Shown here piece after piece: positions 6,991 to 14,083 of a DNA stretch of 14,568 bases. The translations under genes were made by a program, and so were the position numbers. The stretch spans positions 1-14,568 of the forward strand of contig JBEKEO010000062.1 of the NCBI GenBank assembly GCA_050013795.1, in the 5' to 3' direction. The DNA is from CAWHOW01 sp050013795 (GTDB lineage Bacteria > Bacteroidota > Bacteroidia > Bacteroidales > CG2-30-32-10). Positions within the stretch are counted from its first letter, which is position 1. Every line of letters starts with the position of its first letter. The notes under the pieces were generated by a model. That model worked only from the letters and a program-made list of their open reading frames with translations, made no database searches and was not told where the DNA came from.

Positions 6991-7034
6991 CACACAAGAC
7001 AAAATATAAAACGAAAAAGAAATTGCAGGAAAGA

Positions 7035-7121
7035 AGTTTGTAAAAGAGTATAAAGTTATAAAGTGAAAAGTTCATAAAGTAAAAAGAAGAAACTTTATAA
7101 ACTTTAAGAACTTTACAAACT
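7035..7121. repeat. Imperfect inverted repeat between convergent genes
   Basis: The left arm (about 7035-7064, beginning AGTTTGTAAAAG) and right arm (about 7089-7121, ending CTTTACAAACT) are largely complementary. Both are built from repeated AAAGTTATAAAGT-like words. The element sits between the converging secreted-protein and yjbQ genes, where it could fold as a long AT-rich hairpin and stop transcription from both sides. It may equally be a member of a dispersed AAAGTT repeat family. Confidence 0.55.
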
Positions 7122-7137
7122 TTGAACTCAGAACTCT

Positions 7138-7551
7138 CTATTCCCCAATTATCTTAATCAGCACGCGTTTTCTTCGTTTCCCATCAAACTCGCCGTAGAA
7201 AACAGCTTCCCATGGACCAAGGTCAAGAGCGCCGTTGGTAACAGCAAGCACCACTTCGCGGCCCATTACCTGACGTTTCAGATGTGCATCACCATTATCC
7301 TCGCCAACATTGTGGTGATAACCATCGGGGCTGTATGGCGCAAGTTTCTCCAGCCACTCCAGGTAATCGCGGTGCAGCCCCGATTCATTGTCATTGATAA
7401 AAACGCTGGCCGTAATATGCATGGCATTCACCAGGCAAAGGCCTTCCTTAATTCCGCTTTCCTTCACGGCTTCCTGCACCTGCGGGGTGATATGCACAAA
7501 CTGGTAACGCTTTTCGGTATTGAACCATAACTCTTTCCTGTAGCTTTTCAT
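7138..7551 (-). CDS. yjbQ: YjbQ/UPF0047 family protein
   Basis: At 137 aa this is a full-length member of the YjbQ (UPF0047) family, small single-domain proteins that form trimers. Some members have thiamine-phosphate synthase activity in assays, but the physiological role is unsettled. Family signatures are visible in order: VNAMHITAS (41-49), FINDNESGLHRDYLEWL (51-67), HHNVGEDNGDAHLK (79-92), VMGREVVLAVTNGALDLGPWEAVFYGEFDG (95-124), and a basic KRRKR stretch before the final strand. His45, His80 and His90 lie in these conserved blocks and are candidate metal or active-site residues. There is no signal peptide, so it is cytoplasmic. It is transcribed alone, divergently from mtnP, with no clear TAnnTTTG box upstream. 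Confidence 0.93.
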   Translation of the reverse strand: MKSYRKELWFNTEKRYQFVHITPQVQEAVKESGIKEGLCLVNAMHITASVFINDNESGLHRDYLEWLEKLAPYSPDGYHHNVGEDNGDAHLKRQVMGREVVLAVTNGALDLGPWEAVFYGEFDGKRRKRVLIKIIGE

Positions 7552-7601
7552 GATATTATTTTTTACTTTTTATGATTTTCAACATTTGCCCCAAACATGT
7601 T

Positions 7602-7706
7602 GTCACACTGAGGAGAGGCTTAGCCTCGTCTCGAAGTGAGACTAACGTGTGCCGGTCTTCGAGACGCGGAGTTTATCCTGACGAAGGAAGGGCTCCTCAG
7701 TCTGAC
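7602..7706. repeat. 105-bp nested palindromic element, repeat copy 2
   Basis: The ends GTCACACTGAGGAG (7602-7615) and CTCCTCAGTCTGAC (7693-7706) are inverted repeats with one mismatch. Inside them CGTCTCGAAG (7627-7636) and CTTCGAGACG (7657-7666) are perfectly complementary. The right half (7667-7692) carries the 26-bp segment found inverted at 94-119. No protein is encoded. The layout resembles a miniature, MITE-like or REP-like intergenic element; it lies between the divergent yjbQ and mtnP genes. A 63-aa open frame crossing it (7572-7763) is a by-product of the palindrome. Confidence 0.75.
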
Positions 7707-7835
7707 CAAGACTCTAGGGACAGGGGCAATCAATTTGGTTTTCATTACAAATGTCGTAATTAATCTATGAAATAAAGATTACGAAATTATAAAGCTTTTT
7801 CTTCCCGCAATCATGTTTAATTCAAATAAACTTAT

Positions 7836-7843
7836 TATGTTTG
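7836..7843 (+). promoter_or_regulatory. TAnnTTTG -7 box for mtnP
   Basis: TATGTTTG lies 20 bases before the mtnP ATG, implying a leader of only about 15 bases. The upstream TTTG is not conserved at the right distance (only TTTA, 16 bases away), so this is a partial match. Confidence 0.45.
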
Positions 7844-7863
7844 AGCAATCAAAATAAATCATC

Positions 7864-8610
7864 ATGGCAAAGATAGGCATCATAGGCGGCTCGGGTTTAG
7901 AAAACCTTGACCTTTTCACCGAAAAGAAAGAAACTGATGTTTCAACAAAATACGGCAGCCCTTCGTCCACGCTGTTCTCGGGAATGCTGGAAGGAAAAGA
8001 AATCGTTATCATTTCCCGGCACGGACGCAATCATGCCATCCCTCCTACCCAGGTAAACAACCGAGCAAACATACTTGCATTAAAACAATCAGGCTGTACG
8101 CATATACTGGCAAGCACCGCCTGCGGCAGTCTTCGCGAAGAAATAAAGCGCGGCGATATTGTTATCCCCGACCAGTTCATTGATTTCACCAGGCACAGGG
8201 CGGTTACTTTTCACGAAGTATTCGAAAGCGAAAACCTTGCCCACACTCCCATGGCAGATCCATTCAATAAAGAACTTCGCAATGCTCTTTGCAGTTGCGC
8301 AAAGTCGCTGAAGCTGAACTATCATTCCAAAGGGACTATTGTAACCATTGAAGGCCCCCGCTTTTCCACTCGTGCCGAATCGAATATGTTCCGCCTGTGG
8401 GGCGCGGATGTGATCAATATGTCCACTGCTCCCGAAGCCATACTTGCCAATGAAGCAGGCATTCCTTATGCTGCTATTGCCTTAAGCACCGATTATGATT
8501 GCTGGAAAACAGACGAAGCGCCTGTTTCCTGGGAAGAAGTACTGAGTGTATTTAAAAAGAATGTGGAAAGCGTTACTAAGCTATTGCTGAAAGTAATTGC
8601 TGAAATCTGA
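7864..8610 (+). CDS. mtnP: S-methyl-5'-thioadenosine phosphorylase
   Basis: This cytoplasmic enzyme splits 5'-methylthioadenosine with phosphate into adenine and 5-methylthioribose-1-phosphate, recycling the by-product of polyamine and other SAM-dependent pathways. The 248-aa chain is slightly shorter than typical but complete. Visible motifs are GGSG (8-11) and RHGR (52-55, phosphate side), PPTQVNNRANILALK (60-74), TACGSLREEI (85-94), IEGPRFSTRAES (162-173), NMS (185-187, substrate region), and STDYDCWK (208-215), whose Asp210 and Asp212 correspond to the adenine-recognising pair that separates MTA phosphorylase from guanine/hypoxanthine-specific purine phosphorylases. TDYDCW is especially typical of true MTAP. 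No other methionine-salvage gene lies nearby, so it is a stand-alone unit. Confidence 0.95.
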   Translation: MAKIGIIGGSGLENLDLFTEKKETDVSTKYGSPSSTLFSGMLEGKEIVIISRHGRNHAIPPTQVNNRANILALKQSGCTHILASTACGSLREEIKRGDIVIPDQFIDFTRHRAVTFHEVFESENLAHTPMADPFNKELRNALCSCAKSLKLNYHSKGTIVTIEGPRFSTRAESNMFRLWGADVINMSTAPEAILANEAGIPYAAIALSTDYDCWKTDEAPVSWEEVLSVFKKNVESVTKLLLKVIAEI

Positions 8611-8655
8611 GAACTGCCAGGTGATTATAAACTGATATTTCGTCTATATATCTTT

Positions 8656-8746
8656 ACCGCAAAGGTCGCAAAGCTTATCGCAAAGTATATAAAGTAATTT
8701 TCTACTTTGCGTTCTCTGCGTGTCTTTTCTTCGTGTTCTTTGCGGT
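8656..8746. repeat. CGCAAAG-type palindromic intergenic repeat
   Basis: ACCGCAAAG (8656-8664) pairs with CTTTGCGGT (8738-8746), and inside it CGCAAAGTA (8679-8687) pairs with TACTTTGCG (8703-8711); both stems are perfect over 9 bp. CGCAAAG occurs three times on the left, and CTTTGCG or CTCTGCG three times on the right. Similar CGCAAAG-rich strings are frequent between Bacteroidota genes. Its location between the convergent mtnP and DUF4197 genes suits a bidirectional transcription stop. Confidence 0.7.
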
Positions 8747-8774
8747 TAATTACTTTACTGCCTAACAATAATTA

Positions 8775-9503
8775 TTAGAGTCCGAAGACTTCTTTAAGTA
8801 TATCCGATATCCTTGCAGCCGGGTTTGTCCTGATCTTTAATTCTTCATCTGCTATCAGTTTGAAAAGGCCGTCAATTGCTTTGCCTGTTACATAGGAATT
8901 GAGGTCGGGGTTTATCTTTGTAACAAACGGCACTTTATCATAAGCCGAAGCAATAGGAGTCCAGTATTTGGTTATCTCAACCTTTTCCAATGCGGTTTTC
9001 ACTATAGGAAGAAAAGCAGTTTTCAATTGCGTGTTGGTGTTTTGTTTTAAATATTGTGTAGCGGCATCGTTGGACCCTTTTAATATTTTCATCCCGTCTG
9101 AAATAGTAAGACTTGTAATAGCCTTAACAAATATTGGTGCTGCCGACTTTGTAGCTTCCTCAGCTCCCCTGTTCAACGTTTCAACAAATTTATCGCATTG
9201 AGCACCCATTCCTAAATCACGGACTGTTTGTTCCATTTCCCTGGCTTCCTGCGGGAAAGGTATTTTGATCTTTGGATTTTTATAGAAACCATCAACTTTT
9301 GAAGCGCTGGTGGTTGAATTGTTTGTTCCCACTTTAAGGGCCTCTTTTAAGCCTTTCGCAATATCATCATTACTTGGTTTTCCGTTATTATTAATGGCAT
9401 TGGTCACATCATTGACAACGCTCTGAACGGAGTTATTCTGTGCTTTGCAAACAGTAAAGCCCAATAATAAAATACTTCCTGCAATTAGTTTTATTGTTTT
9501 CAT
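8775..9503 (-). CDS. DUF4197 exported protein
   Basis: The 242-aa product has a Sec signal peptide (1-22, MKTIKLIAGSILLLGFTVCKAQ) and then the DUF4197 family pattern: a helical start with DIAKGLKEALKVGT (47-60), DGFYKNPKIKIPFP (71-84), LNRGAEEATKSAAPIFVKAI (110-129), SDGMKILKGSNDAATQYLKQ (135-154), a YWTPIASAYDKVPF segment, and a C-terminal helix ending DILKEVFGL. Cys19 precedes the predicted cut site but its context (TVC) is not a good lipobox, so a soluble periplasmic protein is more likely than a lipoprotein. The function of the family is unknown. The gene is single, with the CGCAAAG palindrome downstream and a divergent glycosyltransferase gene upstream. Confidence 0.92.
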   Translation of the reverse strand: MKTIKLIAGSILLLGFTVCKAQNNSVQSVVNDVTNAINNNGKPSNDDIAKGLKEALKVGTNNSTTSASKVDGFYKNPKIKIPFPQEAREMEQTVRDLGMGAQCDKFVETLNRGAEEATKSAAPIFVKAITSLTISDGMKILKGSNDAATQYLKQNTNTQLKTAFLPIVKTALEKVEITKYWTPIASAYDKVPFVTKINPDLNSYVTGKAIDGLFKLIADEELKIRTNPAARISDILKEVFGL

Positions 9504-9589
9504 GGTTTTATTATTTTAGGATTGTAAAATTATTAAATATTTGTTTTAACCCTAACAAGAATTATGCCTTTTTGTTTTCACTAATTTTA

Positions 9590-9597
9590 TACTTTTG
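9590..9597 (+). promoter_or_regulatory. TACTTTTG box just before the glycosyltransferase start
   Basis: TACTTTTG fits TAnnTTTG and lies only 9 bases before the ATG at 9607, so transcription starting about 6 bases downstream would yield a nearly leaderless mRNA. The upstream TTTG (9571-9574) is 15 bases away instead of 19-21, so the assignment is tentative. Confidence 0.35.
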
Positions 9598-9606
9598 ATT
9601 TTGCAG

Positions 9607-10824
9607 ATGAATTCAACACCAAAAATATACGTATCTCTTCCTGCCATCAACGAAGCAGAGCTGCTTCCATTGTGCTTGGATTGCATCGAAAGCCAGTCGT
9701 ATAGTAATTTCCATATCGTTATTTGCATTAATCAACCTGACGATTGGTGGAAGATTCCTGAAAAGAAAATTATCTGTGAGAACAATGTTACTCTTCTGAA
9801 AGAACTTCAAAATAAAGACAAGAAAACATACACAATCATTGACAAGTGTTCAAAAGGCAAAGGATGGAAAGGAAATAATAAAGGAGTGGGCTGGGCGCGG
9901 AAAACAATAATGGATCATATTGCCACTGTTGCCAGCAGCAATGATATTATTGTAAGCCTTGATGCAGATACCACCTTCAATCCTGAATATTTTTCATCCA
10001 TAGTTAAAGCATTTTCTAAAACGGATACAGTTGCACTGGCAAATCCATATTATCATAAGCTTACAGGCAAAGAGGCTGAAGACAGGGCTATCCTTCACTA
10101 CGAAATATACATGAGGAATTATTCTATCAACCTGCTCCAGATCGATTCTCCTTATGCGTTCACTGCTTTAGGAAGTGCTATTGCATTACCTGTTTCATCA
10201 TATAAAGCCATTGGCGGATTAACACCTAAGCTCAGCGGTGAAGATTTTTATTTCCTGCAGAAACTAAGGAAATACGGGAATGTCATCATTCACAACAGTG
10301 AAAAAGTTTATCCTGCAGCGCGCTTCTCCGACAGGGTTTTCTTTGGAACAGGTCCCGCTATGATAAAAGGAAATAATGGAGACTGGGAAAGTTACCCTGT
10401 TTATCATTATTTGCTTTTTAAGAATATTGAAAACACTTACGGATGTTTTCCTGATCTGTTTTCTAATGATTGTAAAACTCCTTTGGGTTCATTCCTGCAA
10501 AAACAGTTCAGGGAGAATATCTGGCAGGCATTGCGTGAAAATTATAAAGATGAAAAGCATTTCACCAGGGCATGCCACGAAAAAATTGACGGTTTAAGGA
10601 TTTTGCAATACCTAAAACAGGAACAGGAAAAGATTAATAAGAGTGATGAAACATGTCTTTGCGAAAATATTGTTACTGTTTTTAATCATTTACTTCATTA
10701 TGAAAAGACCGACAACTTAATTAACCTTGACTTTTCCAAATGTTCCATAGCTTTGCTGGATGAGATCAGGAATTATCTTGTCATGATTGAAGAAGCTTTG
10801 CAGAAAAAGAAAATGTCAGCATGA
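9607..10824 (+). CDS. Family 2 glycosyltransferase
   Basis: The 405-aa cytoplasmic protein has a GT-A fold start (IYVSLPAINEAELLPLCLDC, 7-26), a GWARKTIMD block (95-103), the metal-binding SLDADTTF motif (117-124, Asp119/Asp121), ALGSAIALPVSSYKAIGG (187-204), and a GEDF motif (211-214) where the catalytic acidic residue of GT2 enzymes sits. A SDRVFFGTGPAM segment follows (241-252), then a helical C-terminus. There are no transmembrane helices. Donor and acceptor cannot be told. I place the start at the ATG at 9607 because the earlier in-frame candidate is a TTG inside the promoter-like box. It overlaps miaA by four bases (ATGA), so the two are translationally coupled, an odd pairing of sugar transfer and tRNA modification that may be only a shared transcript. 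Confidence 0.85.
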   Translation: MNSTPKIYVSLPAINEAELLPLCLDCIESQSYSNFHIVICINQPDDWWKIPEKKIICENNVTLLKELQNKDKKTYTIIDKCSKGKGWKGNNKGVGWARKTIMDHIATVASSNDIIVSLDADTTFNPEYFSSIVKAFSKTDTVALANPYYHKLTGKEAEDRAILHYEIYMRNYSINLLQIDSPYAFTALGSAIALPVSSYKAIGGLTPKLSGEDFYFLQKLRKYGNVIIHNSEKVYPAARFSDRVFFGTGPAMIKGNNGDWESYPVYHYLLFKNIENTYGCFPDLFSNDCKTPLGSFLQKQFRENIWQALRENYKDEKHFTRACHEKIDGLRILQYLKQEQEKINKSDETCLCENIVTVFNHLLHYEKTDNLINLDFSKCSIALLDEIRNYLVMIEEALQKKKMSA

Positions 10825-11726
10825 AATTAATCACTATACTCGGCCCTACTGCAACCGGCAAAACCAAACTCGCCGCACATCTCGCTTATCAAATAAATGG
10901 TGAAATTATCAGCGCAGATTCACGACAAGTTTTTAGACACATGAATATAGGAACGGGCAAGGATTACAGCGATTATATTGTTAAAGGGAAAACCATTCCT
11001 TATCATCTTATTGATATTGCTGAACCCGGTGAAGAATTCAGTGTTTTCGATTTCAGGAAAAATTTCGTCAACGCTTTTAAACATATAGCATCAAATAAAA
11101 AGACTGCCATTCTTTGCGGTGGCACAGGTCTCTATATTGAATCTGTATTAAAGAATTATAATCTTTCTGAAGTTCCTAAAAACATTGAACTGAGGAAGGA
11201 ACTTTCTAATAAATCAATTTCTGAACTTACTAAAATTCTATCTGGTTTTAAATCTCTTCATAATACAACCGATACCGTCAATAAAGAACGCTTGCTGCGT
11301 GCCATTGAAATAGAATACTTTCAAAAAGAAAATGTTACTAATATGCAACTTCCGACATTTGATTCCTATGTTTTTGGTATAAATTATGAAAGGACTATTG
11401 TTATGGAACGTATTACCACCCGATTAAAAGAAAGACTTCAAAGTGGGATGATAGAAGAAGTTGAATCGCTTATTAAGAAAGGTGTTTCCGCTCAAAGGCT
11501 CAAATCTTATGGGCTGGAATATAAATTCATCACACAATTTCTTCTTAACGAAATTTCTTATAATGAAATGTTCCGACTATTAAACATTGCAATTCACCAG
11601 TTTTCAAAACGGCAAATGACCTGGTTCAGGCGAATGGAAAAGAATGGAATTAAAATTAGCTGGATAAATGGGAATCTGCCTCTTGAAGAAAAAACTCAAA
11701 TAATTGTCGAATTGATAAATTGTTAA
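10821..11726 (+). CDS. miaA: tRNA dimethylallyltransferase MiaA
   Basis: MiaA transfers a dimethylallyl group from dimethylallyl pyrophosphate to N6 of adenosine 37 in tRNAs that read codons starting with U. The 301-aa chain is normal length and shows the P-loop GPTATGKT (8-15), SADSRQVFRHMNIGTGKDY (31-49, with Asp33 as the expected catalytic residue), HLIDIAEPGEEFSVFDF (62-78), GGTGLYIESVL (100-110), ERLLRAIEIEY (156-166), GLEYKFI (231-237) and FSKRQMTWFRRMEKNGIKISW (261-281). The segment between GGTGLY and the second conserved block (111-150) is divergent, and Phe38 takes a place usually held by Tyr. Such divergence is seen in a second MiaA form found in Bacteroidota genomes, so another miaA elsewhere is possible. 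It starts on the stop codon of the glycosyltransferase gene and converges with the SBBP gene only 21 bases away. Confidence 0.93.
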   Translation: MKLITILGPTATGKTKLAAHLAYQINGEIISADSRQVFRHMNIGTGKDYSDYIVKGKTIPYHLIDIAEPGEEFSVFDFRKNFVNAFKHIASNKKTAILCGGTGLYIESVLKNYNLSEVPKNIELRKELSNKSISELTKILSGFKSLHNTTDTVNKERLLRAIEIEYFQKENVTNMQLPTFDSYVFGINYERTIVMERITTRLKERLQSGMIEEVESLIKKGVSAQRLKSYGLEYKFITQFLLNEISYNEMFRLLNIAIHQFSKRQMTWFRRMEKNGIKISWINGNLPLEEKTQIIVELINC

Positions 11727-11747
11727 TTGGTTAAACTGATTACCGGA

Positions 11748-13388
11748 CTATTCTTTAACAAACTTCTCCACCGCCACTCCTTTTTCATCTCTGACTTCTC
11801 CAACATAAACACCACATGGAAATGATGAAATATCTATGGTGGTTTTATTATTAAAGTTCTTTTCTAAAACCATATTGCCAATAACATCATAAACTCGTAA
11901 ATCATACGATTTACTTCGTAAATTCCCTGCATCTATTGTAATATTATTTGTTGCAGGGTTAGGAAATACAGAAATGTTTAATGAGTTTTTAAGCTCATAC
12001 ATACCTGTACTGCTGCTTGCCTTAGCAATAAAGATATCAGTTGCGCCCACATTTTTTAAAGTGTCGGAACCAAAGCAAATTGTGTCGCTTAAAAAATCTC
12101 CTGTTACAAAAATATTCCCCGTAGCATCTAAAGCAATGGAATTTGCCACATCATCATTATTCCCACCTAAACGATTTGCCCAAATTAAATTACCATCAGT
12201 ACTGTATTTTGAAAGAAAAATATTGTAAATGCCTCCATTTGTTATTGTAGTGGAACCAAAGGTGATGGTAGGACTATTAAAATATCCTGTCAAATAAGCA
12301 TTTCCTGAGGCATCCACTGCAACAGCATACGCTTTATCATCATCTACTCCGCCTGCATTTCTAGCCCAGAGCGTATTACCATTGGCATCGTATTTCACAA
12401 GAAAAATATCATTAAACAAGACATTCGTATTTGTCAAGGTTATGATGTCAAAACTAATAGTAGAACTGCTATAATACCCTGTTAAATAAGCATTCCCTGA
12501 AGCATCCACGGCAACCGAACTTACCTGACCAATAGTAGTTTCACCCGCACTTTTTGCCCAAAGCACATTACCATTAGAGTCAAATTTCGCGAGGAAAACA
12601 TTATTCCCTGCTTCATTGATTAAAATGGTAGAACCAAATTTTATACTGGGACTATAAAAATATCCCGCAAGGTATGTATTCCCCAATGTATCAACAGCGA
12701 CAGAAGATGCATAATCATCATCCCCTCCACCTTCACTTATTGCCCAAAGCACATTACCATTAGCATCGTATTTTGCAAGAAAAATATCATTATAACCTGT
12801 ATTCATCAAAATACTATTGCCGAAATTAATTGAGGGACTTGAATAATTACCGGTCAAAAGAACATTCCCTGAAGCATCCACTGCAACTGAGGTTGCATAA
12901 TCATTACCTGTTCCGCCTGCACTTTTAGCCCAAATCACATTTCCATTATTATCATATTTTACAAGAAAAATATTATATCCTCCCTTATCTATCAAAGTTG
13001 TTGAACCAAAAATGAGGGTGTCGCTTTGGAAACAGCCGGTCACATATATGTTGCCTGAAGAATCTAATGCAATTGAATTTGCTTTGTCCCAGTATTTTCC
13101 TCCAGCACTTTTTGCCCATTGCAAATTGCCATTTATATTGTATTTGGCAAGGAAAATATCATATCCACCGGCATTGGTTAAAGTATCAGTACCAAAGGAA
13201 ATGACAGGGCTTTCAAAATACCCGGTTACATAACTATTCCCTGAAGCATCTGTTACCACAGAAGTCGCAATATCATATTTAGAGCCTCCTGCACTTTTCG
13301 CCCATAGCCAATTGGGAATCTGGGCAAATAAAAAATTGCATAAACTTGTAAAAACGAGCAAAGTTAACAGTAAGCTGAATTTCCTCAT
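11748..13388 (-). CDS. SBBP-repeat protein with type IX secretion sorting domain
   Basis: The 546-aa product has a Sec signal peptide (1-23, ending FLFAQ). It then has seven consecutive repeats of about 62 residues (47 to roughly 465) with the SBBP pattern: D-x-x-GN-x-YVTGYF-x-S, I-x-FG, a DIFLAKYD-x-NGN core, and WAKSAGG. Seven such units fit a seven-bladed beta-propeller. The last part (about 470-546) is a type A Por/type IX sorting domain: FPNPATNNITID, YDLRVYDVIGNMV, IDISSFPCGVYVGEV and a final KFVKE. The protein should cross the outer membrane through the type IX system and be released or anchored at the surface. The ligand is unknown. It begins 7 bases after the stop of an upstream lipoprotein gene, so the two form one transcript. 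Confidence 0.92.
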   Translation of the reverse strand: MRKFSLLLTLLVFTSLCNFLFAQIPNWLWAKSAGGSKYDIATSVVTDASGNSYVTGYFESPVISFGTDTLTNAGGYDIFLAKYNINGNLQWAKSAGGKYWDKANSIALDSSGNIYVTGCFQSDTLIFGSTTLIDKGGYNIFLVKYDNNGNVIWAKSAGGTGNDYATSVAVDASGNVLLTGNYSSPSINFGNSILMNTGYNDIFLAKYDANGNVLWAISEGGGDDDYASSVAVDTLGNTYLAGYFYSPSIKFGSTILINEAGNNVFLAKFDSNGNVLWAKSAGETTIGQVSSVAVDASGNAYLTGYYSSSTISFDIITLTNTNVLFNDIFLVKYDANGNTLWARNAGGVDDDKAYAVAVDASGNAYLTGYFNSPTITFGSTTITNGGIYNIFLSKYSTDGNLIWANRLGGNNDDVANSIALDATGNIFVTGDFLSDTICFGSDTLKNVGATDIFIAKASSSTGMYELKNSLNISVFPNPATNNITIDAGNLRSKSYDLRVYDVIGNMVLEKNFNNKTTIDISSFPCGVYVGEVRDEKGVAVEKFVKE

Positions 13389-13395
13389 GATTATA

Positions 13396-13944
13396 TTATC
13401 GCGCTGCGAATGTAAACGTTAAATTAGTAGTAGTAAGTCCGGTTTCATCATCACATACTAAGATCAATTTTGAAGCTTTTAAACAATCAATATAAAATAC
13501 ACCGTTTAATGCAGTTGATGGGATTATACCAAAAGGATTAACACTCTCTGGCAATAACAGAAATTCTTTCTTTTTTTCTGAATTCAACCATGCCCAATAG
13601 CTTTTATCAGAAATAGTAGGTGCTTGAGTGCCTGTGGAATTGTTTGTTTTGGTTTCGATAAAGGTTACTGTAGCATCTTTATTAAATGTAATATAAAAGG
13701 TAGCACTAACCCATAAAGTCGCCCCAGCATCCGTAAGAGTTGTGTCCTCGTCTTTATATGAAATTGCATTATTAGCACTGTTACCTGTAATATTGGTAAG
13801 TTTCCATTCTCTGCATAATCTTCCATCCCTTGATCTGAAAGAAATAAGGGGGTCGTCCTTTCCTTTTTTGCATGATTGAATTGTAATAGAACCGATAATT
13901 ACAATTGTAATTATGAATAAATGCGAATAGCTATAATTTTTCAT
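13396..13944 (-). CDS. Probable lipoprotein, lipocalin-like beta fold
   Basis: The 182-aa protein has a hydrophobic leader and a probable lipobox ending at Cys25 (TIQSCKKGKDDP), so it is expected to be lipid-anchored. The mature part begins with SRDGRLCREWKLTNITG and alternates short strands (ATFYITFNKDATVTFIET, FLLLPESV, GVFYIDCLKASKLILVCDDE), ending LTFTFAAR. This looks like a small lipocalin-like barrel of the kind often found as single-domain lipoproteins in Bacteroidota, but no family can be fixed by eye. It is a paralogue of the truncated gene at the right end. It heads a two-gene operon with the SBBP surface protein, suggesting they act together, which is inference. Confidence 0.8.
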   Translation of the reverse strand: MKNYSYSHLFIITIVIIGSITIQSCKKGKDDPLISFRSRDGRLCREWKLTNITGNSANNAISYKDEDTTLTDAGATLWVSATFYITFNKDATVTFIETKTNNSTGTQAPTISDKSYWAWLNSEKKKEFLLLPESVNPFGIIPSTALNGVFYIDCLKASKLILVCDDETGLTTTNLTFTFAAR

Positions 13945-13975
13945 TGTTTTTAATTAAACCTTTCATAAATTTGTG

Positions 13976-14005
13976 CAAATATACAAAGACTCACGGAAAA
14001 ACAAT
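13976..14005 (-). promoter_or_regulatory. Promoter of the lipoprotein/SBBP operon
   Basis: Read on the minus strand, ATTG (14005-14002) is followed 18 bases later by TATATTTG (13983-13976), a full match to TAnnTTTG with a slightly weak distal box. The leader would be about 25 bases to the ATG at 13944. Confidence 0.6.
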
Positions 14006-14032
14006 ATTGGAGAAAATTCCTGATTTAAATAC

Positions 14033-14065
14033 AAAAAAAAATCTCCTCTTTCCAGAGGAGATTTT
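14033..14065 (-). terminator. Rho-independent terminator of the right-end gene
   Basis: AAAATCTCCTCT (14038-14049) and AGAGGAGATTTT (14054-14065) form a perfect 12-bp stem with a TTCC loop. On the minus strand the stem ends in a run of T (complement of the A tract from 14033 on), just past the stop at 14084. This separates the two lipoprotein-like genes into different transcripts. Confidence 0.85.
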
Positions 14066-14083
14066 CATATAATAATTTTAAAA

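Noticed and set aside
7572..7763. 63-aa open frame in the yjbQ-mtnP gap
   Set aside because: It lies across the palindromic element and has no domain, promoter or coding-like composition.
9595..9606. TTG start adding four residues to the glycosyltransferase
   Set aside because: The TTG overlaps the promoter-like box and the nearby ATG starts right at the conserved fold.
11974..13233. Plus-strand open frames inside the SBBP gene
   Set aside because: They are periodic shadows of the repeats in the minus-strand gene.
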